DNA of 64,000 nt from Geobacillus vulcani PSS1 (GTDB taxonomy: Bacteria > Bacillota > Bacilli > Bacillales > Anoxybacillaceae). A model generated the notes under the pieces. That model saw nothing but the letters and a program-made list of their open reading frames with translations. It was not told the DNA's origin and did not search any database. Shown here in pieces: positions 10,349 through 22,476 of the stretch; the stretch's first letter is position 1; every line of letters begins with the position of its first letter. The stretch lies in contig NZ_JPOI01000001.1 of the NCBI RefSeq assembly GCF_000733845.1, positions 2,543,001-2,607,000 on the forward strand, given 5' to 3'. The position numbers were made by a program, and so were the translations under genes.

Positions 10349-10837
10349 TATAGCCAACAGGCAGCCGGATGATACGAGATGCCCGAAAATGGGGCACCTC
10401 TGCTTTCCTATTGCCTTCTTTGGCCATTTTCAGTATACCCACACGGATCAGGAGCGTATACAGCACTCACCCAGTGGTGGGGATTTTCACGGAAAAGCAG
10501 GAAATGTGGCAACAAGGAAAATAAAATGATGCGTGTGAAATGGGCAGATCAAGGCGACCTGCAGCGAAAAGGAGGAAACTCACCTCATCCGTCGGTGAAA
10601 TGCGCGTTGCCATAACGAACCGGTTTGACACGTATGAAAATCCGATTTGGAGAAAGGTCGATTTTTTTACAGGGGAATGGTTTCGCCAAAGGATGTACTT
10701 GGCTTGTAAAGACAAACCTCATCATATTGCGTGAGGAATTAATTGGTGAAAAAGAAGAATGTGGTTTTCATTTTCTTGTCAAGTACAAGTTGTAGCGAAG
10801 AGCTAAGGGAATAAAGATACTACCTTTCTTGAAACAG
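10349..10837. other. Intergenic stretch after IS110, no gene supported
   Basis: The right end of the IS110 element should lie in the first part. Short open frames occur here (for example at 10540-10734), but none has a convincing ribosome binding site or family resemblance. A strong AAAAGGAGG at about 10567-10575 is not followed by a start at usable spacing that opens a long frame. I see no RNA gene. Confidence 0.4.
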
Positions 10838-10841
10838 AAAC

Positions 10842-10885
10842 AGAGAGGGGATCGTTACTTTCGACCTCCCTCTCTTTCCTTTTCG
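10842..10885 (-). terminator. Terminator hairpin downstream of xynA
   Basis: AGAGAGGG at 10842-10849 pairs with CCCTCTCT at 10868-10875. On the minus strand it follows the xynA stop by about 20 bases. The T run on that strand is broken (CTGTTTCTGTTT), so strength is uncertain; it may also stop plus-strand reads. Confidence 0.65.
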
Positions 10886-10892
10886 ATCAGTC

Positions 10893-12131
<1,239 letters not shown>

Positions 12132-12143
12132 TTAACTTTTTCT

Positions 12144-12190
12144 ATAGTATTCATCGCAAAACGACATGAACAAACAGAAAGCGCTTACCA
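12144..12190 (-). promoter_or_regulatory. xynA promoter with cre site
   Basis: On the minus strand a -35 TTGTTC (12168-12173) and -10 TACTAT (12144-12149) are separated by 18 bases. Directly upstream, 12175-12190 reads TGGTAAGCGCTTTCTG on the minus strand, matching the CcpA cre core (AAGCGCTTT). This predicts carbon catabolite repression of xynA. Confidence 0.65.
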
Positions 12191-12295
12191 CTCCCTTTCT
12201 TTGTTAGTGATCAACGTAGCGAGATAAGTGCCGGATTGCGCGAGAAGATCGATGGTTGTCGAGAGGTTGACCTGATTTTATTTTAACAACACCAA

Positions 12296-12322
12296 CTTGG
12301 TTTATACATTAAATATACTAAG
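12296..12322 (-). promoter_or_regulatory. XylR-like operator upstream of xynA
   Basis: An imperfect palindrome: half-site CTTGGTTTATA, spacer, half-site TATACTAAG. The architecture TTAGTNTNTTTA-N3-TANAAACYAA resembles the Bacillus xyl operator, and near-identical halves occur at 12609-12634. Whether it controls xynA at 170-200 bp distance is inference. Confidence 0.5.
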
Positions 12323-12608
12323 TTTTTTTATTATTGTCAAAACGGAAGCGGTCATTTTCATGTCTGGGTAAATCCGCTCTGTTGATTCACCGCTTCACGC
12401 CAGGGAGGAAGAGCAGGACCTACTAGGAAGGTTTTTCAGAAAGAAATCAAGACGGTGGGGCTCGCTTATTCAGCCATCAACCTTTGAAGGAAGAGGAATA
12501 TGAACCATGACGTCGATGGTGTGGAAAGCTGGATTCTGACAGGAATAAGGATTGATGTTCCTCCTGTAGCAGAAAGACGCTTGAAAGTTTGAAAAATTCT
12601 TTATAAAA

Positions 12609-12634
12609 TTAGTTTATAGGGTAAACATACTTAG
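12609..12634 (+). promoter_or_regulatory. XylR-like operator upstream of the NIF3/axe2/GH5 genes
   Basis: Half-sites TTAGTTTATA and TAAACATACTTAG flank GGG, which corresponds to the GGG spacer of the Bacillus xyl operator. It ends 49 bases before the NIF3-like start codon. The rest of 12323-12608 between xynA and this site shows no gene. Confidence 0.55.
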
Positions 12635-12682
12635 CGAACCCAAGCGATTGAAGGAATTCAAATTTCAGAAAGGAATAGAGCG

Positions 12683-13477
12683 ATGACTGTTACGGTTCAA
12701 ACGGTGATAGAACGATTGACAGCCGGTGCAGAGCGCCTTTCCTCTACAGTAGATACGCTTAAATATGGGGATCCGGGCACGGAAGTGAGGGGGATCGCCG
12801 TCAGTTTCATGCCTACGTATCGCGTCATTGAGCAAGCTGTCCGAATGGGAGCCAATCTTCTCATTACTCATGAAGGGTTGTTTTATAGTCACCTTGACCA
12901 TGATGAAACGGTAAAAAACGACCCGGTGTATCAAGAAAAAGTTCGCCTAATCCGTGAGTCAGGCATCGCGATTTATCGTTTTCACGACTACTGGCATCGC
13001 TACCAGCCTGACGGGATCGTGGATGGTTTAGTCCGGGCTTTGGGGTGGGAGTCGTATGTTTCTAAATACGAACCGACGGCTGCGATGTTGACAATTCCTA
13101 GGATGGCGGCTACGGAGATGGTCAGCACAATAAAGGAAAGATTAGGCATTTCATTCATAAGGGTTGCGGGGGACATCTCGGCCTTATGTACGCGTGTCGC
13201 GCTGCTGGCCGGCTATCGTGGCCACGGATCGTTGGCGATTCCGTTGTTTGAAAAAGAGAAGCTTGACGCGATTATTTATGGTGAAGGACCTGAATGGGAA
13301 ACGCCGGAATACGTTCGAGACGCCGTACAGCAAGGGAGGCAACACGTATTGGTAGTGTTAGGGCATGCAGAAAGCGAGGAGCCTGGTATGAGATACTTGG
13401 CTGAGAAGCTAAGGGCCATGTTTCCGGCCATTCCTGTGTATTTTCTCTCGGAAAAACCAATTTTTCATTTTTTGTAA
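12683..13477 (+). CDS. NIF3/DUF34-family dinuclear-metal protein
   Basis: A 264-residue NIF3-like (DUF34) protein. Members bind two metal ions through His and Glu residues; here THEGLFYSHLDHDE (about residues 60-73), FHDYWHR and the C-terminal GEGPEWETPEY with LGHAESEEPG supply candidate ligands. The exact reaction is not established for this family. It is the first gene of a unit with axe2 and a GH5 enzyme and lies behind a XylR-like operator, suggesting a role in hemicellulose use, perhaps hydrolysing or repairing a side product. AGAAAGGAAT precedes the ATG. No signal peptide. Confidence 0.8.
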   Translation: MTVTVQTVIERLTAGAERLSSTVDTLKYGDPGTEVRGIAVSFMPTYRVIEQAVRMGANLLITHEGLFYSHLDHDETVKNDPVYQEKVRLIRESGIAIYRFHDYWHRYQPDGIVDGLVRALGWESYVSKYEPTAAMLTIPRMAATEMVSTIKERLGISFIRVAGDISALCTRVALLAGYRGHGSLAIPLFEKEKLDAIIYGEGPEWETPEYVRDAVQQGRQHVLVVLGHAESEEPGMRYLAEKLRAMFPAIPVYFLSEKPIFHFL

Positions 13478-13498
13478 TCATTGAAGGAGGAAAGAAAC

Positions 13499-14161
13499 AT
13501 GATCCTTGGCAAAGGGCAGAAGCTGTTGTTTATTGGCGACTCGATAACGGACTGCGATCGCGCCAAGCCAGAGGGGGAGGGATTATTCGGCGCGTTAGGC
13601 ACAGGATATGTATCCTATGTCAACGGTCTTTTGCAAGCCGTTTATCCGGAACTTGGGATTCGGGTTGTCAATAAAGGAATCAGCGGCAATACGGTTCGGG
13701 ATTTGAAAGCAAGATGGCAGGAGGATGTGATTGCCCAAAAGCCGGACTGGGTATCAATCATGATTGGGATTAACGATGTTTGGCGGCAGTACGATTTACC
13801 ATTCATTAAAGAAAAACATGTGTACGTGGATGAGTACGAAGAAACGCTCCGCAGCCTTGTGATGGAGACGAAGCCGCACGTTACGGGAATCATCCTTATG
13901 ACCCCGTTTTATATCGAAGGGAATGAGCACGATCCGATGCGCCGGACCATGGACGAGTACGGTCTCGTTGTCAAACAAATTGCCGAAGAGACAAACAGTA
14001 TATTCGTCGATACCCAGGCTGCTTTTAACGAGGTATTAAAGACTCTTTATCCGGCGGCATTGGCTTGGGATCGCGTTCACCCGTCTGTTGCGGGACATAT
14101 GATTCTAGCAAGAGCGTTTTTGAAGGCCGTCGATTTTGATTGGAACAGATCCAATGGATGA
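13499..14161 (+). CDS. axe2: Acetyl-xylooligosaccharide esterase, SGNH hydrolase
   Basis: A 220-residue SGNH hydrolase very like Geobacillus Axe2, which removes acetyl groups from xylo-oligosaccharides inside the cell. S15 in the GDSITD block is the nucleophile; the conserved Gly in KGISGNTV and Asn in IGIND form the oxyanion hole; Asp and His of WDRVHPS complete the triad. The start at 13499 follows GAAGGAGGAAAG; a TTG at 13481 is less likely. It is 21 bases after the NIF3-like gene, so the two should be cotranscribed. Confidence 0.94.
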   Translation: MILGKGQKLLFIGDSITDCDRAKPEGEGLFGALGTGYVSYVNGLLQAVYPELGIRVVNKGISGNTVRDLKARWQEDVIAQKPDWVSIMIGINDVWRQYDLPFIKEKHVYVDEYEETLRSLVMETKPHVTGIILMTPFYIEGNEHDPMRRTMDEYGLVVKQIAEETNSIFVDTQAAFNEVLKTLYPAALAWDRVHPSVAGHMILARAFLKAVDFDWNRSNG

Positions 14162-14166
14162 AATGA

Positions 14167-15708
<1,542 letters not shown>

Positions 15709-15712
15709 ATAA

Positions 15713-15853
15713 CTTAGAAGGCCGGTGAAAAACAACAGATTCTCTCGATTGGTGAGAAATCACAAGGAATGAAATGATGACGTTGCAAGGTTTTTTAGTT
15801 TGAGAAACATTGTTGGAGAGCAGTATTTCCCCTTAAATCACCAGCCTCTTAGA
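15713..15853 (-). repeat. Dispersed inverted-end repeat, copy C
   Basis: About 141 bp with ends CTTAGAAGGCCGGTGAAAAAC and AAATCACCAGCCTCTTAG. Its reverse complement matches the copy at 49034-49172 almost base for base, for example GGGGAAATACTGCTCTCCAA and GTAACGTCATCATTTCATTC-like blocks. It separates the GH5 gene from the ABC transporter genes. Confidence 0.85.
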
Positions 15854-15993
15854 AAACAAGATTAGTTTGAATCCTTGTAAGATGTTCGGTGAGAGGGGCT
15901 CTGACGGGGGGTGATGGCTTCAGGAAAATCACTTACAGGCTGACCTTAATCGAGAAATCCTTAGAAAAATTAATGAAAGGGGATGAGGGGGAA

Positions 15994-17298
15994 ATGTTTA
16001 AGTTTTTCAAAAAGAGTATGCCGATTCTCTCAATCTTATTAGTTGTTCTTTTGGTGGCCTGCCAACCAAAAGCTCCTTCAACAAGTATAAGTGGTTCAGA
16101 TAAATCAAATTCTGGAAAGAAAACATTAACTGTTTGGCATATCGAGACAGGTGCAGCAGAAACTGCCCTTAAGAATGCTGCCAAGAGGTTTGAGGAGAAA
16201 CATCCCGGTGTAACTGTAAAGTTAGTAAGGTATGAAAACGACCCGTATAAGACAAAATTAAGTGTTGCCATGGGTGCCGGAAACCCTCCTGATGTTTTCC
16301 ATTCTTGGGGAGGGGGATGGTTAAAAAACTTTGTTGATGCTGGTCAGGTAGTGGACATTACAAATAAAATCGACAAAGACAATTATTTAGAAGCAGCGAT
16401 TACCCCCGCCACTTATGACGGTAAGATTTACGGTGTACCGGTTGGAATGGACATTGTTCCTGTTTGGTATAACAAGGAAATTTTTTCAAAATATAATCTT
16501 AAAGAACCGCAAACATATGATGAATTTTTGGAGATTGTAAAAACATTAAAATCAAAGGGGATCATTCCTTTAGCATTGGCTAATAAAACGAAGTGGACGG
16601 GTTCTTTCTACATGATGTACCTGGCAGAAAGAATCGGTGGCAAAGATTTGTTTAAAGAAGCTTTTGAACGCACCGGTAGAGGATTTGATGATGAAGCATA
16701 TGTCCAAGCGGCAAAGGAAATTCAGAAGTTAGTGAAAATGGGGGCGTTCCCAGAAGGAGTAAATGGTTTGAATTATGATACAGGTCAGTCGAGACAATTG
16801 ATGTACACAGGGAAAGCTGCAATGACGATCGACGGAACCTGGTTTTTGGGTACGATTAGAAGAGAGATGCCGGAGTTTGAGAAAAAATTGGGATTCTTTA
16901 TGTTCCCAGTAATTGAAGGTGGAAAAGGTACTAATAAAGATATCGTAGGTGGAGTTAGCCCGGTGTATTCAGTTTCTGCAAAAAGTCCAAATAAAGACCT
17001 AGCAGTTGAACTCATAAAGGAGCTTGCAAGTAAGGAAACGGCACAAGAAATGGCAAATAATGACGGGGTTATCTCAGCTATAAAAGGCGTTAAATATGAG
17101 GATGATTATATCAAAAAAATTAATGATGTTTTGAGAAATGCAGAGTTTATGCAGACCTATTATGACCAAACTCTTCCAACGGAAGTTGCGACTGAACACT
17201 TAGATACAACCCAAGCACTTTTTGGATTATCAATAACCCCTGAGGAAGCAGTGAAAAGAGTTGAGCAAAAGGCCAAAGAGGTTATAGAGAAAAAATAA
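15994..17298 (+). CDS. Sugar ABC transporter substrate-binding lipoprotein
   Basis: A 434-residue extracellular solute-binding protein of family 1 (carbohydrate uptake CUT1). A lipoprotein signal is clear: KK near the N-terminus, hydrophobic ILSILLVVLL, lipobox LVAC with Cys23. The fold signature LTVWHIETG, then DVFHSWGGGW and VPVGMDIVPVWYN, is typical. The start at 15994 follows AAAGGGGATGAGGGGG; 35 residues of upstream open frame are probably untranslated. Two permeases follow, but no ATPase, so a shared MsmX-type ATPase is expected. The ligand is probably a beta-linked oligosaccharide because GH5 and GH3 sequences flank it. Confidence 0.9.
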   Translation: MFKFFKKSMPILSILLVVLLVACQPKAPSTSISGSDKSNSGKKTLTVWHIETGAAETALKNAAKRFEEKHPGVTVKLVRYENDPYKTKLSVAMGAGNPPDVFHSWGGGWLKNFVDAGQVVDITNKIDKDNYLEAAITPATYDGKIYGVPVGMDIVPVWYNKEIFSKYNLKEPQTYDEFLEIVKTLKSKGIIPLALANKTKWTGSFYMMYLAERIGGKDLFKEAFERTGRGFDDEAYVQAAKEIQKLVKMGAFPEGVNGLNYDTGQSRQLMYTGKAAMTIDGTWFLGTIRREMPEFEKKLGFFMFPVIEGGKGTNKDIVGGVSPVYSVSAKSPNKDLAVELIKELASKETAQEMANNDGVISAIKGVKYEDDYIKKINDVLRNAEFMQTYYDQTLPTEVATEHLDTTQALFGLSITPEEAVKRVEQKAKEVIEKK

Positions 17299-17302
17299 AT
17301 AT

Positions 17303-17420
17303 AAAGAGGATGGCGTATAGGATTCCGGTCTTGCAATGTATCCATTTACTATGTCAAACAAGAGTTAAAAAAGGATATTGTAAGGATCGAGCTATATGCC
17401 GTCCTCTTTTAAAAAGAGGA
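17303..17420 (+). promoter_or_regulatory. Two mutually exclusive hairpins before the permease genes
   Basis: The left arm AAAGAGGATGGCGTATAG (17303-17320) can pair over all 18 positions, with two G-U pairs, to CTATATGCCGTCCTCTTT (17392-17409). The 3' half of that right arm also forms a perfect local hairpin with AAAAGAGGA at 17412-17420, which carries part of the permease ribosome binding site. The two structures exclude one another. Confidence 0.55.
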
Positions 17421-17430
17421 GGGAGAGAGT

Positions 17431-18381
17431 GTGAAGACGACCATTAGGCAATTGCCGACCGCATCTGTTCCGGTGTCGGTAGTTAGCAAGAAAAAAATGA
17501 CTTCGAAGATTAAACAAGGCCTAGTGATCGGAGGTTTTTTGGCCCCTGCACTGCTCGTTTACGGTATTTTTGTTTTATATTCCATTGTGATGACATTTTA
17601 TTATAGCCTCTTCGACTGGTCGGGGATTGATAACAGCTTTGAATTTATTGGGTTACAGAATTACATAGAGCTTTTGCATGATGAATTATTTTGGGCTTCC
17701 CTAAAAAACAATTTATTGCTGGTTTTCTCTTCCTTGTTGACCCAATTGCCACTTGGTTTAATAATGGCTCTATTATTGTTTAGTCCTATAAAAGGAATGC
17801 GTTTTTTCAGATCGGTTTACTTTATGCCCTTTTTAATGTCTACGGTGGCTATAGGTATCTTATTTACTTTCATGTACGATGGGAATTTTGGGATAGTAAA
17901 CCGTATTTTGGGGTTACTTGGTTTGGAATCACTGCAAAGAGCATGGTTAGGGAATGAAGATACCGCCATTTGGGCAGTTATTGCTACTATTTGCTGGCAG
18001 TATGCTCCATTCTATATGGTTTTATTTAGGGCGGCGATTGTAGGTATTCCGGAAGAACTCTATGAGGCTGCCATGATTGATGGTGCCAACTCCAGACAGC
18101 GTTTTTTTAAGATCACATTGCCACTATTAATGCCGACAATTGTTACCTCAAGTATTTTATCAATCATTGGTTCGTTAAAGTATTTTGATTTAATTTATGT
18201 AATGACTGGCGGGGGACCTAATAATTCGACAGAACTGATGGCGACGTATATGTACGAGGAAACGTTTACGAACTTCAATATGGGTTATGGTAGCAGCATA
18301 TCTTTCTCTATGTTTTTGATTGCACTCGTAATCACTGTTATCATCGTCTTTTCTGAACAAAAAAGAAAAGGGGGAAGTTAA
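17431..18381 (+). CDS. Sugar ABC transporter permease, MalF/LacF type
   Basis: A 316-residue inner-membrane permease with six to seven hydrophobic segments; the first spans VIGGFLAPALLVYGIFVLY. The cytoplasmic EAA loop appears as EELYEAAMIDGANSRQRFFK near residues 207-226, the contact site for the ATPase. The GTG start at 17431 has GAGGAGGG upstream, which lies in a hairpin described separately. It ends one base before the next permease start, so the two are coupled. Confidence 0.92.
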   Translation: MKTTIRQLPTASVPVSVVSKKKMTSKIKQGLVIGGFLAPALLVYGIFVLYSIVMTFYYSLFDWSGIDNSFEFIGLQNYIELLHDELFWASLKNNLLLVFSSLLTQLPLGLIMALLLFSPIKGMRFFRSVYFMPFLMSTVAIGILFTFMYDGNFGIVNRILGLLGLESLQRAWLGNEDTAIWAVIATICWQYAPFYMVLFRAAIVGIPEELYEAAMIDGANSRQRFFKITLPLLMPTIVTSSILSIIGSLKYFDLIYVMTGGGPNNSTELMATYMYEETFTNFNMGYGSSISFSMFLIALVITVIIVFSEQKRKGGS

Positions 18382-19209
18382 ATGGCTTTTATAAAAAAAA
18401 TAAGTAACATGCCGCTTTATCTATTGGCTATTATCCTACTAATATTTACTGGTCTCCCTTATTTTCTTATGGTTAGCTCATCTTTTAAAAGTCAGCTAGA
18501 ATTTATGACTTCACCTTGGTCTCTTCCTAAAGATTTCACTTTAGAGAGTTATTCCGTGGTACTTTCATCAAATTTTCTTCGCTATTTCGGCAATAGTTTG
18601 ATAGTTTCAGCGGTTTCAGTAGTTATAGTAATTGTCATATCTGCGATGGCTAGTTATCCATTGGCAAGGATAAAATTTAAACTAAATAGACCTATTTTCA
18701 TCCTTTTTCTGATCGGAATGATGATACCGATCCATACCACATTGATACCAATTTATTTGTTAACGATTAACATTGGGTTGTATGATACGATTTGGGGATT
18801 AATTGGTCCATATGTTGCATTTGCGATACCTGTGTCTGTTATTATTTTTACGCAATTCCTTCAGGATATCCCTGCTGAATTAGAGGAATCGGCCAAAATT
18901 GATGGCTGCGGTCAGTTTAGGTTGTTTTGGAAAATTTTGTTCCCGCTTTTAAAACCGGCTGTGGCAACGGTGGCCATTTATAACTTTATTCATATTTGGA
19001 ATGAGTTTATTTTTGCATTAGTTTTAACAAATTCAAAAGAGAATGCAACTTTACCGTTAGGGCTGAGGGAATTCTATGGTGAATTTTCTGTCAATGTACC
19101 AGGAATAATGGCGGCATTGACATTAGGAAGCCTACCTTTACTATTAGTATACTTTGTGGCTCAGGAGAAAATTGTAAAAGGGATCGCGGCGGGATCTGTA
19201 AAGGGTTAA
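18382..19209 (+). CDS. Sugar ABC transporter permease, MalG type
   Basis: A 275-residue partner permease with six hydrophobic segments starting with LYLLAIILLIFTGLPYFLMV. The EAA loop reads ELEESAKIDGCGQFRLFWK near residues 170-188. It begins immediately after the stop of the first permease and overlaps its ribosome binding site. Codon use is AT-rich like the rest of this transporter block. Confidence 0.92.
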   Translation: MAFIKKISNMPLYLLAIILLIFTGLPYFLMVSSSFKSQLEFMTSPWSLPKDFTLESYSVVLSSNFLRYFGNSLIVSAVSVVIVIVISAMASYPLARIKFKLNRPIFILFLIGMMIPIHTTLIPIYLLTINIGLYDTIWGLIGPYVAFAIPVSVIIFTQFLQDIPAELEESAKIDGCGQFRLFWKILFPLLKPAVATVAIYNFIHIWNEFIFALVLTNSKENATLPLGLREFYGEFSVNVPGIMAALTLGSLPLLLVYFVAQEKIVKGIAAGSVKG

Positions 19210-19271
19210 GAAGATGAGGAGAAAAGGGTTCGTTGCAACAAAACAATAAAAAGATATAGGAGGACGAAGTT

Positions 19272-20226
19272 GTGAAAGTGAACAAACAATATCGCCCATC
19301 AATTTGGGAGCAATGGGATCGGCACTAGTTAAAGGAGTTCAAAGGGAAAACGTAATTGCTTGCGTCAAGCATTATGCTTTCAACAGTATGGAAAATGCAA
19401 GATTTAAAGTGAATGTTAAAGCGGATAAACGGACAGAACGTGAAGTGTATCTAGCTCATTTCAAAGACTGTATTGATGCAGGTGCTGCCTGTGTCATGAG
19501 CGCTTATAACTTGTACCAGGGGGTGCATTGTGGACATAGTGATTATCTCCTGAATCACGTTTTAAAGGATAAGTGGGATTTTGATGGGTTTGTAATCAGC
19601 GACTTTATTTGGGGAGTAAAAGATACAGTTGAAGCGGCCAATGGTGGAATGGATATTGAAATGTGCCATACGAAATACTTTGGCGAAAAACTTGTGGAAG
19701 TCGTCAAAAATGGCCAAGTAAGCGAAGAGACAATTAACAAGGCTGCATTGCGCATTGTCCGAACATTGCTCGCATTTACAGAGGCAGACAATAAAGAGTA
19801 CAAGGGACCTAATTGGTTGCAAGGAACATATTGCCTTGGCTTTGGAAGCGGTAGAAAAGTCAATGACTCTTTTGAAAAACGATCAAAATGTTTTACCATT
19901 TTCAAAAGAGAAAACAAAACGCATCGCTGTTATTGGAAAACTTGGAAACCAGGGAAATATAGGTGATCATGGATCAAGCAGAGTATCTCCAAAGTATGTT
20001 GTAACACCTTTAGAAGGGATAAAAAATTGTAGCAAATAGCGAAGTGATGTTTTGTGATGGACAGGATTTGCTTAAGGCAAAAGAACTGGCAAAAACAGCC
20101 GATGCCGTTGTGTTTGTTGTAGGGTACAATCACGATGATGAAAATGACGATTCACAGACAATGGTTTTCATACAAATTATGATGCTCAAATTTTTAGAGA
20201 GTCTCTTCATCGTACAGAATAAATAG
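19272..20226 (+). pseudogene. Decayed GH3 beta-glucosidase gene
   Basis: A GTG at 19272 behind AGGAGGACG opens only 18 codons before a stop. In another frame from about 19304, clear GH3 sequence follows (ALVKGVQ, CVKHYAFNSMENARFKVNVK, VMSAYNLYQGVHCGH, and the nucleophile region GFVISDFIWG). The frame changes again near 19830 (IGCKEHIALALEAVEKSMTL, GDHGSSRV), meets a stop at about 20037, and a third fragment (FCDGQDLLKAKELAKTADAV, VGYNHDDE) ends at 20226. The first part of the catalytic domain and the C-terminus are missing. It once probably hydrolysed the sugar imported by the upstream transporter. Confidence 0.85.
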
Positions 20227-20261
20227 GGATTCTCTATGGTTTTCGAAGGGGGGCAACTATT

Positions 20262-22463
20262 ATGTCAACTGTTAAGTACTCCCATATTGAATGTAAGGTT
20301 AACCCATACCGCGATAATGTTCAAGGGAAGGCCAATGAGCCGATATGTGTAGCCGGGTTGCTCGACCGTTCAAAACAAATTTTAGGTTCCGAGTTAAAAG
20401 GGGTACAGCCAGACTGGACGTTGGAGGAAATCTACGATCGGCTGCACCATAACGCCCCCCGGATTGCGATTATAGGGGGATCGCCGGATCATCCTGCGCA
20501 TATCATGGATTTTCAAACGATTGCCCGGGCAGCCATTCGGATTTGGCAAAATGGGGGAGTGCCGTTTCAATTTTCGACACCGGTCATGTGCGACGGAACG
20601 GCGCAGAGCAACCAAGGAATGAGCTACTCGCTGCAAAGCCGCAATGCGGTGGCGCAAATGATCGTGAACCAGCTGGAAGCTCACAGCTACCACGGCGCTT
20701 TTGTCATTCAAGGATGCGACAAGCAGCCGCTCGGTGTGGTCAGCGCCTTGGCGCATCTTGACCGTGTCCGCCGGGAACGGGGAGAGGCACCTTTCTTCGC
20801 CACCTTTGCGCCGGCGCATGTATTAAAAGGAGGGACGATTCCGCCCGAGTTGTATGCCGAACTGGAGGAAGTCGCCCATCGGGCGGAATTAGCCGGGGAA
20901 GAAGACATCGCGTACGATTTGCGGGATGCACTGGCATATATTTTGCAATGTACCTCCAATACTGCTTTCCAAGGGGTGCTCGAGCGGGCAAGAGGAAAAG
21001 GAATCATTACAAAAGAGCAGCACGAAGACTATGAAAAACGATTGGCCGTAGCGACATGCGACAGCCAAGGCGGCGTTTGCGCCTTTAACGGAACCGGCAA
21101 CAGCTCTCGGCATTTGATCGCTGGATTAGGCTTGATTCATCCTGCTTTGGAACTGTTGGCGGCTCCGCCGACACAAGAACAGATTAACGCGGCCCTCGAC
21201 AGCTTGGCTCATTTAATGAATGACCCGGTGTATGGAGTGGCCAATCTTATGGCGGCCAACATTAAAAACGCGATTCGCATTCATAGCGCTACCGGCGGAT
21301 CAACGAACATTATGATGCATATTGTCGCGGCCATGCTTTATGGGGGATACCGGTTCGATTTGTGGGAGTACGACCGCATTCACCACGAAGTGCCCGTTCC
21401 TGATTTATTTGACTACAGCTTAACCGAAGGAAGAGATATTTTCGCGTTGGCGGTCCAATGCTGCAGCGGGAAAATAAGGGGAATGGAAACGGTATTCTAC
21501 GAATTAATGAGCAATGGGGTGCCGATGGATATCGATGCCCCAACCGTCACCGGGACGACTTGGCGGGAAAGACTGGCCGTCAATCAGGCTCAGCTACCAG
21601 CCGAGAATGTTCAAACCAACCCCATCATTTTGTCCAAACCGAGACGGCCGTTCAGCGGAGTCGATGTTCTATCGGGGAATTTCTTTGAAAGTGCGGTCGT
21701 GAAAATCAGCGGCATGTCGACAAAACAAATAGATGAATTTGATAAGAAAATTGCTTTTGTCCTATATTACGAAAATGAGGACGAGGCGAATGAGGGGCTG
21801 CTTGATGTTGACTTGCTTGAAAAGTTGAAACAGAGCCGCTGTTTCCATCATCAGAGCTTGATCGCTGCATTGAAACATAACGCCCCGCACTTGTTTGAGG
21901 AATGGAAAGAGCGCGAATATGATGACTTGTTTGATGCCATGGCGAAAGAAGGGGCGTTGAAAATCGCGGTGGTCATCGCTGGCCAAGGACCGGAGGCGTT
22001 CGGCATGCCGGAAATGTTCACCCCGATGCAGCATATTAATGCGAACCGACAGTTAAAACGGATCGCGACGCTAATCAGCGATGGACGTTATTCCGGTGTC
22101 ACATACGGGGCAGCTATCGGGCATATGACTCCTGAAGCCATTCGCGGCGGAGGGATTTTGTACTTAAAGACAGGAGATCTTCTATATATTGGCCTTCGCG
22201 AACGGAAAATCGAATTTGTCAATGAAGGAGCGTTCCAACATGGGAAACTAGTCTTCGAGTTTGAAAGGGTAAAACAGGAGAGAGCGGAAATCGCCAACCA
22301 ACGCATGGCCAACATGCGTCAACGTCAACGGCGCATTGCGGCAAGCAACCGGCTAATCGGGCATACCGACGCTGCCCATGGGGTTGTCCCGCTCCATATT
22401 GCCGAAGAGGCGGTATATGATTACAAAAGGGATATCATTCTTCCGACAGTGAAAAAATCGTAA
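20262..22463 (+). CDS. IlvD/Edd-family sugar-acid dehydratase (YjhG/YagF xylonate dehydratase type)
   Basis: A 733-residue dehydratase resembling the YjhG/YagF branch, which removes water from D-xylonate. Iron-sulfur and metal ligands are suggested by VIQGCDKQPLGVVSALAH, CDSQGGVCAFNGTGNSSR, and SATGGSTNIMMHIVAAM. The C-terminal segment ISDGRYSGVTYGAAIGHMTP has the family Ser-Gly metal site. The start follows GAAGGGGGGC. With the two genes downstream it fits the Weimberg oxidative xylose or arabinose route. L-arabinonate or another aldonate remains possible. Confidence 0.82.
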   Translation: MSTVKYSHIECKVNPYRDNVQGKANEPICVAGLLDRSKQILGSELKGVQPDWTLEEIYDRLHHNAPRIAIIGGSPDHPAHIMDFQTIARAAIRIWQNGGVPFQFSTPVMCDGTAQSNQGMSYSLQSRNAVAQMIVNQLEAHSYHGAFVIQGCDKQPLGVVSALAHLDRVRRERGEAPFFATFAPAHVLKGGTIPPELYAELEEVAHRAELAGEEDIAYDLRDALAYILQCTSNTAFQGVLERARGKGIITKEQHEDYEKRLAVATCDSQGGVCAFNGTGNSSRHLIAGLGLIHPALELLAAPPTQEQINAALDSLAHLMNDPVYGVANLMAANIKNAIRIHSATGGSTNIMMHIVAAMLYGGYRFDLWEYDRIHHEVPVPDLFDYSLTEGRDIFALAVQCCSGKIRGMETVFYELMSNGVPMDIDAPTVTGTTWRERLAVNQAQLPAENVQTNPIILSKPRRPFSGVDVLSGNFFESAVVKISGMSTKQIDEFDKKIAFVLYYENEDEANEGLLDVDLLEKLKQSRCFHHQSLIAALKHNAPHLFEEWKEREYDDLFDAMAKEGALKIAVVIAGQGPEAFGMPEMFTPMQHINANRQLKRIATLISDGRYSGVTYGAAIGHMTPEAIRGGGILYLKTGDLLYIGLRERKIEFVNEGAFQHGKLVFEFERVKQERAEIANQRMANMRQRQRRIAASNRLIGHTDAAHGVVPLHIAEEAVYDYKRDIILPTVKKS

Positions 22464-22476
22464 TGGGTGGACCGAA

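Larger units (their letters stand above)
9025..10400 (+). mobile_element. IS110-family insertion sequence (ends approximate)
   Basis: The element contains one DEDD transposase gene preceded by about 180 bases of structured non-coding DNA. IS110 members lack classical terminal inverted repeats, so the exact ends cannot be read from one copy. It lies between the DUF624 gene and the convergent xynA gene. The interior is GC-rich like the host. Confidence 0.7.

Noticed and set aside
10540..10734. 64-codon frame after the IS110 element
   Set aside because: No usable ribosome binding site, no homology seen; likely chance in a non-coding region.
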